This document shows positions 1 through 5,751 of a stretch of 8,979 nucleotides of DNA, piece by piece. Each line of letters opens with the position of its first letter. Positions within the stretch are counted from its first letter, which is position 1. The DNA is from Kiritimatiellia bacterium (GTDB taxonomy: Bacteria > Verrucomicrobiota > Kiritimatiellia > RFP12 > UBA1067). The DNA lies in contig JAKSOY010000187.1 in NCBI GenBank assembly GCA_024405255.1, forward strand, positions 1 to 8,979, written 5' to 3'. Position numbers and translations under genes: made by a program. The notes beneath the pieces were generated by a model. The model saw only the letters and a program-made list of their open reading frames with translations. It searched no databases and had not been told where the DNA came from.

Positions 1-28
1 CAGTGTTTGAGTTTGCCAGTTAGCAAGT

Positions 29-105
29 TAACCCGAACCCCCACCCCCCAACCCCTAAAACCCAAAACCCAAAACCTATTCCCTATAACCTATAACCTAT
101 TCCCT
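29..105. repeat. Imperfect heptamer tandem array upstream of the DedA gene
   Basis: Eleven consecutive 7-bp units can be read from 29 to 105. They run from C-rich versions (AACCCCC, AACCCCT) through AAAACCC, AAAACCC and AAAACCT to ATTCCCT, ATAACCT, ATAACCT and ATTCCCT. The loose consensus is A-W-W-M-CC-Y, and the period stays at 7 although the units drift. The array ends about 15 bp before the DedA start and covers most of the available leader. Nothing coding is supported in 1-120: the open frame that reads through it from position 7 translates into repetitive Pro/Asn/Leu-rich sequence. Its function is unknown. Confidence 0.8.
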
Positions 106-120
106 TCCAAAGGATTTCCC

Positions 121-804
121 ATGCTAGATCAATTAGCTTCCCATCTCGACGCCATCGCCGCACTCGCCCCGCTTTGGGGATACGCGCTGATTTTCTTCTT
201 CATGGCCGTTGAAAGTTCGTTCATCCCCTTCCCGAGCGAAATCGTGATGATCCCCGCCGGGTTCCTCGCCGCACGCGGAGAACTCACCTTGCACGCGCCC
301 GTGCCCGACCTCGTCCTTGCGTGCCTGGTCGGACTCGTCGGCTCCCTCGCGGGCGCGTATTTCAACTATTATCTTTCTCAGAAGCTCGGCGAACCGTTCC
401 TGCGCCGCTACGGGAAATGGTTCTTCGTGAAGCCCGAAGCACTGGACCGCGCCTGCGAGGTGTTCAACCGCTACGGCGGCGCGACGACGTTCATCTGCCG
501 CCTCATCCCGGTGATCCGCCAGCTGATTTCCATTCCCGCAGGACTCGCCCACATGCCGCTGGGCAAGTTCACGTTGTTCACGGGACTCGGCGCCGGCATC
601 TGGACGACGATCCTCGCGTTCGTGGGCTACGGACTCGGACGTTCCGCCGGCGAAATCACCTACAAGGAACTGGTCCATCGCGGCAAGGCGATGATCGACG
701 CCAACCTCATCTGGGTGATTCTCGGCGGCGCCCTGCTGGTGGGCGCCTACCTCGCGATCTCAAAGCTCGTCATGCGCGGAGCGCCGAAATCCGACTGCCA
801 ATGA
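121..804 (+). CDS. DedA/SNARE-associated (VTT-domain) family inner-membrane protein
   Basis: The product is 227 residues, close to the usual DedA length of about 200-220. Family hallmarks are visible. E31 and E40, in V-E-S-S-F-I-P-F-P-S-E, align with the two essential acidic residues of E. coli YqjA. R127 and R133, in C-R-L-I-P-V-I-R, match its essential arginines, followed by the A-G-L-x-H-M-P-x-x-x-F segment. Hydrophobic stretches lie at about 18-50, 64-86, 122-142, 150-175 and 200-222. Known DedA proteins are proton-dependent membrane transporters or lipid scramblases involved in undecaprenyl-phosphate or phospholipid recycling and envelope homeostasis; the substrate here cannot be read from sequence. 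The ATG at 121 is chosen because AAAGGA lies just upstream at good spacing and the upstream in-frame extension is tandem repeat. The last 35 bp overlap the convergent aminopeptidase gene. Confidence 0.92.
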   Translation: MLDQLASHLDAIAALAPLWGYALIFFFMAVESSFIPFPSEIVMIPAGFLAARGELTLHAPVPDLVLACLVGLVGSLAGAYFNYYLSQKLGEPFLRRYGKWFFVKPEALDRACEVFNRYGGATTFICRLIPVIRQLISIPAGLAHMPLGKFTLFTGLGAGIWTTILAFVGYGLGRSAGEITYKELVHRGKAMIDANLIWVILGGALLVGAYLAISKLVMRGAPKSDCQ

Positions 805-3220
805 ACGGGTAGCGATCCGGCGGCAACGCGGCGGCGAGCCGCCCCAGCAGCGCCTCGACTTCGGCGCGCAGGCCCGGTTCGCACCAACGCCAGGCGAGGA
901 ACGGCTGCAACAGGCGCAGCGCATTGTACTCGCTGACCTTCGCATACTTGACGATCGTCTGTTCCATCCAGGCAAGGCCTTCGGGCGTCCACAGGCGATC
1001 CGCGTTCCCGGCGAACCCGCAGTAGAGCGCGCGCGACAGCGACGGATGCGAGATGCTCCAGGTCTTGCGCTTCTCTTCGGCCGCCATCGCCTCGAAGACG
1101 TCTTCGTGCGGATCCTGCGCCACCAGCCGCAGATAGCCGGAATAGCCGTTCACCGACTCCCGCAGCTTCTTGCCCTCGGCCGCCAGCACTTCCTTGCGCA
1201 GCGGCCAATTGCCGACTACCAGCGCCCGCAGCGCGTTGAGGCGTGCGGTGATGTTGGTGGCGCGGTCGAGATAGCCCTTGATCGCCGTCCAGGCCTGGGG
1301 ATCGTCGATCTCGGAAAGCAGGTCCAGAATGCACTTCTCCCACGCACGACGGACAATCGCCGCGGCGTCGAATCCGCCGGTCGCCACCCCCGCCAACGCC
1401 ACGATGAGCGTCGGCACACCGATCGCCTGAGCCGCAAGCCGACGCAGCGCGTGCATCTCCTGCGCGTTTTCGCGCACCCGCGCCCGACGACGCCGGTCGA
1501 GCGAGTCCGCCGGAATGGCGAGAATCTCCGCCTTCGCACCGAGGTCGAGCGACGGATCGGCGAAGACCTCCTGATACAGCTTCAACCACGTTTCGGTGGC
1601 GCCGCGATCGCGCAGCATCCGCAGCGCCTCGGCACGGTTGAACGCATCGGGGTCGGTGCGCACCTGGCAGGCGAGCTCTTCTTCGGACGCCTCGACTTCG
1701 AGCACACCGTAGAATCCGTAGCCGCGGTTCCACGAGATGTAGTCGGGCTTCGGACAATGCGCGCGGAATTCCTGTTTCGCGCCGTCGAGTACGAACGCGC
1801 CTGTGACGACGTCCTTGCCGTCCTTCACCAACGCATAGGGCACCGGCACCACGTAGTTGCCGTCGCGCTCCAAGGTGACGACGAGTTCGCCGGCGGACCA
1901 CTTCCAGGCGGCGCGCACCGTGGGATGTCCGCTGCCGAAGAGCCACGGACGCATCAAGGCGCCGATGTCACGTCCGGAGACTTCACTGAACACCTTGAGG
2001 AAGTCGTCGGTGTTGGCATTGCCGCCGTCGAAGCGGCGGAAATACTCCTGCCAGGCCGCCTCGTAGGTTTCCTTGCCGATGAGGCTGCGCAAGGTATTCA
2101 ACACTTCGGGGGCCTTGTCGTAGGTGATCGCGTCCACGACCTCGTCGGGATCGTTCACGCCTTCACGGACCACCGCCGAGGCGGTACCGCCCTCTTCTTC
2201 GGCGAGGGCGCCGCCGTTCATGCGCAGCCCCGCGATCTCGTCGCCGCGCGTGAAGGCCTCGCCGAAGGTCTTCGCCAGAAACGCGCGCTCGACATTGACG
2301 GTGTAGGCCTCGTTGAGCCACATGTCGAACACCGTCTCCATCGTCACGCCGCTGCCGCAGTGGCTGTGTTCGTATTCGTGCGGAATGACGCCGTGGGCAT
2401 AGACGAGACGCGCGTCGTCGATCGTCGCGTCAATGAGCGCGGCCTGTGTGAGGATCGTGGTGTTACCGGTGTTCTCCATGCCGCCGTAGAGCGACTTCTC
2501 CATGCAGATCGTGCGGTAGGTTTCGTAGGGATAGACGAATCCCGTGAGCTCGTGCTGGAAGAGAATCGACTTCTTGAGGATCTCCATCGGAATGCGCGCG
2601 CCGTCCAGATGCCCCGGCGGCACGAGGTATTCGAGTTTCACCGTCTTGCCGTTGTCAGGGTAGGTGACGGAATCTTCGAGCACCTCCCACGTACCGGCGC
2701 AGGCGAGAAAGAGATAGGGCGCCATCGGCTTGCGGTTCTCGTAGATCCAAGTCTGACGATCCCCCTGCGTGGACTTCGCCACAAGGTCGCCGTTCGAAAT
2801 CAGATGCGTGTAGCGCGCATCGCCTTCGAGCGTCGTCCGGAACGTGCACTTCGCCGTGCAGTCATCGACGATCGGCAGAATGCGCTGGAAGCCGAACTGC
2901 TGGCATTGGCTCATATACTGCTGCGGCGCGCCGGCCGGCGTGGTGTCGTGATAGATGCCTTCGAGACGGACACCATCCGGATGCGCCGTATGCGCAACCT
3001 TCACGGTGAAACGTTCGCCCGGCGCGTATTCGCGATCCAACGCATACGGCACCTTCTGTCCGTCGCAATCGAGGAAGACCTCCTTCATCGCCTCGCGCGC
3101 ACAGAGGTGCAAGACGCCCTCGGCCTCCACGCGGTCCTCGAAAAAGCGAATCGTCGCCTCCACATGTTCGAGCTGCGCCGACGGACGCTTGAATTCACTT
3201 CGCTTGTACTTCCAATCCAT
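770..3220 (-). CDS. pepN: M1-family zinc aminopeptidase (aminopeptidase N-like)
   Basis: This 816-residue protein has the M1 metallopeptidase core. G-G-M-E-N (246-250) corresponds to the GAMEN substrate-binding loop. H-E-Y-E-H (281-285), then 18 residues, then E304 in W-L-N-E, gives the zinc ligands H281, H285 and E304 with E282 as general base. Y367 in I-T-Y-D-K is the expected transition-state tyrosine. Residues 1 to about 190 form the beta-rich N-terminal domain, and about 430-816 carry the C-terminal beta and helical domains. It should remove N-terminal residues from peptides; no signal peptide is seen, so it is likely cytosolic. AAAGGGA lies 8 bp before the ATG. It is 30 bp downstream of the small membrane-protein gene, probably in one operon. 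Odd features: the Q-C-E motif of E. coli PepN appears to be Q105-C106-Q107, and the residues after HEYEH are S-H-C-G instead of N-W-T-G. Confidence 0.93.
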   Translation of the reverse strand: MDWKYKRSEFKRPSAQLEHVEATIRFFEDRVEAEGVLHLCAREAMKEVFLDCDGQKVPYALDREYAPGERFTVKVAHTAHPDGVRLEGIYHDTTPAGAPQQYMSQCQQFGFQRILPIVDDCTAKCTFRTTLEGDARYTHLISNGDLVAKSTQGDRQTWIYENRKPMAPYLFLACAGTWEVLEDSVTYPDNGKTVKLEYLVPPGHLDGARIPMEILKKSILFQHELTGFVYPYETYRTICMEKSLYGGMENTGNTTILTQAALIDATIDDARLVYAHGVIPHEYEHSHCGSGVTMETVFDMWLNEAYTVNVERAFLAKTFGEAFTRGDEIAGLRMNGGALAEEEGGTASAVVREGVNDPDEVVDAITYDKAPEVLNTLRSLIGKETYEAAWQEYFRRFDGGNANTDDFLKVFSEVSGRDIGALMRPWLFGSGHPTVRAAWKWSAGELVVTLERDGNYVVPVPYALVKDGKDVVTGAFVLDGAKQEFRAHCPKPDYISWNRGYGFYGVLEVEASEEELACQVRTDPDAFNRAEALRMLRDRGATETWLKLYQEVFADPSLDLGAKAEILAIPADSLDRRRRARVRENAQEMHALRRLAAQAIGVPTLIVALAGVATGGFDAAAIVRRAWEKCILDLLSEIDDPQAWTAIKGYLDRATNITARLNALRALVVGNWPLRKEVLAAEGKKLRESVNGYSGYLRLVAQDPHEDVFEAMAAEEKRKTWSISHPSLSRALYCGFAGNADRLWTPEGLAWMEQTIVKYAKVSEYNALRLLQPFLAWRWCEPGLRAEVEALLGRLAAALPPDRYPFIGSRISALRA

Positions 3221-3250
3221 AACCGTTCCCTTTCATCGAAATCAAGAAGC

Positions 3251-3508
3251 TCAGCAGACCGCGAGAAGAAACGCGAGCAACACAAGCACAAACGCCACGA
3301 AACGCCGCCAGCCCGGGACCGTCGGCTTCGCCTCGCCCGCATCTTCTGCCGGCTTACCAAGGTCCTTGCGCAGCATCTTCTTCAGTCCGCGCAAAGCAAG
3401 CGGCAATCGTCCCTTGACGGTCGCAAGCATAGCCGCGACTCCCAACAGGGCGATCACCGCGATAAACCGATACTGGTACAAGACCTGGGATATGTTTTCC
3501 GTTTCCAT
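3251..3508 (-). CDS. Small two-helix membrane protein, unknown function
   Basis: This 85-residue protein has two clear hydrophobic segments, about 15-31 and 69-84. They flank a basic, Lys/Arg-rich middle (about 33-52) and a short charged linker with an acidic patch (P-A-E-D-A-G-E-A). The arrangement suggests a helical hairpin with the loop in the cytoplasm. I do not recognise a family. The start ATG at 3508 follows an AAGAGAG purine stretch and sits downstream of a plausible promoter. It ends 30 bp before the aminopeptidase gene, so the two are probably cotranscribed; a functional link with the peptidase is possible but not shown. The initial residues M-E-T-E-N are not a signal peptide. Confidence 0.75.
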   Translation of the reverse strand: METENISQVLYQYRFIAVIALLGVAAMLATVKGRLPLALRGLKKMLRKDLGKPAEDAGEAKPTVPGWRRFVAFVLVLLAFLLAVC

Positions 3509-3533
3509 ACTCTCTTTGCCTTAAGCGGAAGAT

Positions 3534-3562
3534 ATAGTACTGAGAATCATCCCTCTTTGCAA
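3534..3562 (-). promoter_or_regulatory. Candidate sigma70-type promoter for the 3508-770 operon
   Basis: On the minus strand TTGCAA (3562-3557) is followed by exactly 17 bp and TACTAT (3539-3534). Each hexamer matches 4 of 6 consensus bases. The predicted start site lies roughly 20 bp upstream of the ATG at 3508, leaving room for its ribosome binding site. No operator palindrome is obvious. This is a pattern match only. Confidence 0.5.
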
Positions 3563-3565
3563 GTC

Positions 3566-3628
3566 TTAATTTCGGGTACGAGTCAGCAGAAGCCCACTCA
3601 TGTCACCTTCAGCCGTGTTGTATTTCAT
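3566..3628 (-). CDS. Possible 20-codon ORF or coding remnant
   Basis: ATG at 3628 opens a 20-codon frame (M-K-Y-N-T-A-E-G-D-M-S-G...) ending with TAA at 3566. A GAGGGG stretch lies 5 bp upstream. It stands between the broken membrane-protein gene and the promoter of the aminopeptidase operon. The peptide is not recognised. It is too short to separate from chance, and may be the degraded end of a former gene. Confidence 0.2.
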   Translation of the reverse strand: MKYNTAEGDMSGLLLTRTRN

Positions 3629-3702
3629 CGAACCCCTCTTCAACCGTTCCGCAAATAAATCAAACTTACTCCTTGAACCTCCCCGCCTCCCAGACGACGG
3701 GA

Positions 3703-3740
3703 GATTGTTCGATTGTTCGATTGTCTGATTGTTCGATTGC
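3703..3740. repeat. Octamer tandem repeat (GATTGTTC)n
   Basis: Units of 8 bp run from 3703: GATTGTTC, GATTGTTC, GATTGTCT, GATTGTTC, then a partial GATTGC. That makes 4.75 copies, with one unit varied at two positions. It lies within the last part of the broken small gene on the minus strand, where it encodes an N-x-T-I-E-Q-S type stretch between two normal-looking coding pieces. Confidence 0.85.
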
Positions 3741-3825
3741 AAAGACCGATGCGTCAACGGGATTAGACGAAACCGAGACGACGCGCCAGCGGCGGGCGAT
3801 GTCGTCGTCGGTGACGGACGATGCC

Positions 3826-3900
3826 GAATGTAAAATTGAAAATGGAGAACGTAAAATTGTGGTGCGCCCTCCCGCATTCTCCATTTTCCATTTTCAATTT
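3826..3900. repeat. Heptad-repeat inverted pair (hairpin-forming element)
   Basis: The left arm 3833-3849 is AAATTGAAAATGGAGAA. The right arm 3877-3900 contains its exact reverse complement apart from one extra heptad (CCATTTT). About 27 bp separate the arms. Both arms are built of 7-bp units (AAATTGA, AAATGGA and relatives), and the left side extends from about 3826 to 3860. The pair sits inside the minus-strand gene 3666-4120 and shifts its frame. A folded RNA would have a 17-bp stem with a 7-nt bulge. Confidence 0.75.
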
Positions 3901-4142
3901 GGTTCGCGTCGTTCGTCTTGGCACCTGCGACATGAACGCTCGTTACGACCATTCCGCCAAAGATGAGAGAGCCAGCAAGTGACACTGCTGTAACGCACTT
4001 CATGCCGCCCGAAAGGGACTTCATTCCTCGCGCAGTGCCGTAGGCAACGGCGACAGCTCCTACGCCTGCTGCGCAGACATAGGCCGTGTTGATGCAAACT
4101 GAATGGACGTCCTCAATCATCTGTGCCTCTTGAGCTGAAAGT

Positions 4143-4170
4143 ATTATACACGAAATCTTCCTCCTATGAA
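4143..4170 (-). promoter_or_regulatory. Candidate promoter upstream of the broken small gene
   Basis: The minus strand carries a perfect TATAAT (4148-4143), preceded at 16 bp by TTCATA (4170-4165, 4 of 6 matches to TTGACA). Transcription would begin near 4136, leaving a leader of about 15 nt with AGAGG before the ATG at 4120. An AGGAGGAAG stretch with a downstream GTG at 4151 overlaps the promoter. It would open a 12-codon frame ending inside the ATGATTGA of the next start, but that GTG lies upstream of the predicted transcription start. Confidence 0.45.
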
Positions 4171-4177
4171 ACCGTAA

Positions 4178-4300
4178 TCAGAACTTGTCGCTCTTGCGGG
4201 CGTTACAGTCCGCACAGAGCATCTGGAGGTTTTCGAGCTGTGTCTTCCCGCCCTTCGACCACGGCCTGATGTGGTCGCCGCGCATGCCGAGGCTAAGGCC
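4178..4300 (-). pseudogene. C-terminal remnant of an HNH endonuclease
   Basis: The minus-strand frame ending with TGA at 4178 reads [17 protein letters not shown], then [20 protein letters not shown]. This is the second half of an HNH nuclease domain: the D-H catalytic pair, the N-L-Q-x-L-C-x-x-C-N segment with the second zinc-binding cysteine pair, and a basic end. The usual first half, with its own C-x-x-C pair and start codon, is missing. Upstream in the same frame there is only nonamer repeat sequence and no ATG. The gene therefore seems truncated near 4300, where repeat DNA begins. Intact relatives are DNA endonucleases of defence, phage or mobile-element origin. This piece should not be active. 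Confidence 0.75.
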
Positions 4301-4305
4301 CCACC

Positions 4306-4323
4306 AATCCGTGAAATCCGTGG
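4306..4323. repeat. Nonamer direct repeat (AATCCGTGR)2
   Basis: AATCCGTGA (4306-4314) is followed directly by AATCCGTGG (4315-4323). It abuts the truncation point of the HNH remnant and is followed by a run of six A. It shares the 9-bp period of the neighbouring CTCCGCG repeats but not their sequence. Confidence 0.65.
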
Positions 4324-4350
4324 ACAAAAAACGCCTTGGACGATCCTGCG

Positions 4351-4417
4351 CTCCGCGATCTCCGCGCCCTCCGCGCGAGACATCTTCCTCACGCGGAGAA
4401 CGCGGAGTGCGCAGAGG
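4351..4417. repeat. Nonamer inverted repeat block (CTCCGCGNN / NNCGCGGAG)
   Basis: Three 9-bp units start at 4351: CTCCGCGAT, CTCCGCGCC and CTCCGCGCG. After a 13-bp loop come three opposed units from 4391: ACGCGGAGA, ACGCGGAGT and GCGCAGAGG. The arms can pair over about 19 bp with a few mismatches. The block lies about 30 bp past the stop of the 4449-5012 gene, so in minus-strand RNA it would form a strong stem at the end of that transcript. A six-U run follows only about 20 nt later, so a classic intrinsic terminator is not established. Confidence 0.75.
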
Positions 4418-4448
4418 CGGTCCTGTGCACGGACAACGCGATTCGCCG

Positions 4449-5012
4449 TCAACGAGTCTGAAGACCGGCGTGGATTAACGGCAACGCGAAATCCAATGCG
4501 CTCAGCGAAGTCCTATTCGTTTTGATGGAAACGTTGAAATAGAGATTCCCGTATGTGCGGAAGATTTCACTGCGATCCCATACCACCTCTCCACTTTCCC
4601 CTCGGCCATAACTTTTCAGAACGACATTTCCTTGCGGATCCCGATCTACTGGCCAGGCAGAGCGAACGGTTTCAACAGGCGCAGCACAGCCATACATCAT
4701 ACGATCGCACATGGCGTTAAGTGCCTCTTCTGAAGAAACGGCAATTTTCCCCGCACAATTGCCAAGCCTCGTTCCATCTGCACTTAAAAGATCAAAATAA
4801 AACATTCCCTCACTCTGCCAAATTCGCCCGAAAGTAAAGACTTGATTAGAGACTGTCACATTCGATGGGCAAACCCATGCATAGCGATTTGTCGGACCAC
4901 TGAAATTTGCCAGTCGAAACGCTTCCTTGAGCTTCCGCCCATCGTTCGTCAGGCCGAAACAACTGGAACCCGCAAGTACCAGCAACGGCAAAATCGACAA
5001 CTTGATTTTCAT
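4449..5012 (-). CDS. Small secreted protein, unknown function
   Basis: The product is 187 residues. Residues 1-20 (M-K-I-K, hydrophobic [10 protein letters not shown], then S-S-C-F-G) form a signal peptide. The cysteine at 18 does not fit the lipobox spacing well, so ordinary cleavage near residue 20 is likelier than lipidation. The ATG at 5012 is chosen over the longer frame from 5120 because AAGGAG lies about 8 bp upstream and the extension overlaps the previous gene. The mature part is rich in aromatic and Asn/Ser residues and holds several cysteines; no family was recognised. It begins 19 bp after the stop of the transglutaminase-like gene and is probably cotranscribed with it. The last residues (I-H-A-G-L-Q-T-R) run into the repeat-bearing region and may not be the ancestral end. 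Base composition is AT-richer than the aminopeptidase or DedA genes. Confidence 0.7.
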   Translation of the reverse strand: MKIKLSILPLLVLAGSSCFGLTNDGRKLKEAFRLANFSGPTNRYAWVCPSNVTVSNQVFTFGRIWQSEGMFYFDLLSADGTRLGNCAGKIAVSSEEALNAMCDRMMYGCAAPVETVRSAWPVDRDPQGNVVLKSYGRGESGEVVWDRSEIFRTYGNLYFNVSIKTNRTSLSALDFALPLIHAGLQTR

Positions 5013-5031
5013 CGTCTCTCTCCTTTTTATG

Positions 5032-5748
5032 TCACTTGAAAAAACGCATGTCTGTGTAATCATAGACATCAGCAGTTGTCCCTGGTCGAGAACCAATAGG
5101 ACTTCTGCTGGAATCCACACTCATCTGAATGTAGGCGTCGAGTCCGACCGTGCCAAGTACGGGACCCGCACAGCCGTCAAAGACCAAATCGCCGCCCATG
5201 GCGAAGAAATGCTTCGAGAATGAAGAGCGTCTTAAGGCCTGCACGTCGCAACATGCCTGCGACTCATAATTCGTACTCCCATAGAATGGATTGTTCGTGT
5301 ACCCTCTCCCGACAAGCTGCGTTCGATTCAAGTAGCCAAAGGGCTCCATTTGCTTGACGTAGACATCTGCGCCAAGCAGATTCCCGAACAGATAGACTGC
5401 ATGGGCCTGATCAAAGCAGTTGACTGGATCGCCGGAGCATCCAGAGAGATACTTCGTCAGATCAAAAATAGACGAACTGAATAAACAAGAAGCCCTTCCA
5501 TCTTTGATGTCATATTTCAGCCCGCAGTTGTAGAAGATGTTCGACGTGACGGCGGCGAGCATCTCGTTCGTCGAGGTCGCGCCCTTCGCCCATGAGCAGG
5601 CCCTGTCGAGCGCGATCGCCCAGGCGCACTGCGGGTCGCTCGAAGTCCGCCTCCAGGGGTGCTGCGGCGTCACGGCGAACGCCCTGCCGTGCGGGCCATC
5701 GCTCGCGTCGATTTGAACTTGTTCATGACAAAACCGGCCCATCCCCAC
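5032..5748 (-). CDS. Transglutaminase-like domain protein, probably 5'-truncated
   Basis: This frame encodes 238 residues. N-C-F-D-Q-A (110-115) followed by a hydrophobic helix, then K-H-F-F-A-M-G-G-D-L-V-F-D (179-191), has the order and spacing of a transglutaminase/papain-like triad: C111, H180 and D191. The assignment rests on motifs alone. Such domains act as peptidases, crosslinking enzymes or peptide N-glycanase-like hydrolases; the substrate is unknown. There is no signal peptide although the neighbours are exported. The start is GTG at 5748 with a poor ribosome binding site, and residues 11-45 (V-Q-I-D-A-S-D... H-P-W-R-R) look like the middle of a larger protein. The start lies in the same frame as the preceding gene, separated only by TAA-CCA. 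GC content drops sharply near 5520 (about residue 76), as if two halves of different origin were joined. It may be a fragment. Confidence 0.6.
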   Translation of the reverse strand: MGMGRFCHEQVQIDASDGPHGRAFAVTPQHPWRRTSSDPQCAWAIALDRACSWAKGATSTNEMLAAVTSNIFYNCGLKYDIKDGRASCLFSSSIFDLTKYLSGCSGDPVNCFDQAHAVYLFGNLLGADVYVKQMEPFGYLNRTQLVGRGYTNNPFYGSTNYESQACCDVQALRRSSFSKHFFAMGGDLVFDGCAGPVLGTVGLDAYIQMSVDSSRSPIGSRPGTTADVYDYTDMRFFK

Positions 5749-5751
5749 TGG

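Larger units (their letters stand above)
3666..4120 (-). pseudogene. Small membrane/secreted protein gene broken by repeat insertions
   Basis: ATG at 4120 has an AGAGG ribosome binding site and a promoter-like TATAAT. It opens a frame with two hydrophobic segments (about residues 11-28 and 41-64) ending in A-G-A-K-T-N-D-A-N. The frame then runs into a heptad-repeat inverted pair (3826-3900) and reads as repeat-encoded sequence (I-E-N-G-K-W-R-M...). Beyond the repeat, protein-like sequence resumes in another frame: S-V-T-D-D-D-I-A-R-R-W-R-V-V-S-V-S-S-N-P-V-D-A-S, then an octamer repeat (3703-3740), then P-V-V-W-E-A-G-R-F-K-E and TAA at 3666. The simplest reading is one small gene, perhaps 100-115 residues, interrupted twice. 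The first interruption changes the frame. The S-V-T-D-D-D-I-A-R-R-W-R-V-V segment reminds me of a motif in Kiritimatiellota exported proteins, but that is memory, not a search. A fused 184-residue product is the alternative. Confidence 0.55.

Noticed and set aside
29..105. True telomere or replicon end
   Set aside because: The units are degenerate, the array is short and lies between unique sequence and a gene, and similar heptad blocks occur inside the window.
7..120. N-terminal extension of the DedA frame
   Set aside because: It translates the heptamer array; the ATG at 121 has a proper ribosome binding site and the expected family N-terminus.
747..1946. 399-codon minus-strand frame
   Set aside because: It overlaps the aminopeptidase in another frame and gives Arg/Gly-rich sequence with no motif.
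1046..3658. 870-codon open frame on the plus strand
   Set aside because: It lies antisense to the aminopeptidase gene, which has clear M1 motifs; the translation is Arg/His-rich and low in recognisable structure, as expected of a GC-rich shadow frame.
3703..3740. CRISPR array
   Set aside because: The units are 8 bp and contiguous, with no spacers and no cas genes nearby.
4144..4452. 102-codon minus-strand frame
   Set aside because: It translates the nonamer repeats and reads the HNH remnant in the wrong frame.
5013..5120. 36-codon extension of the small secreted protein
   Set aside because: It overlaps the upstream gene and would bury the signal peptide; the ATG at 5012 has a strong ribosome binding site.
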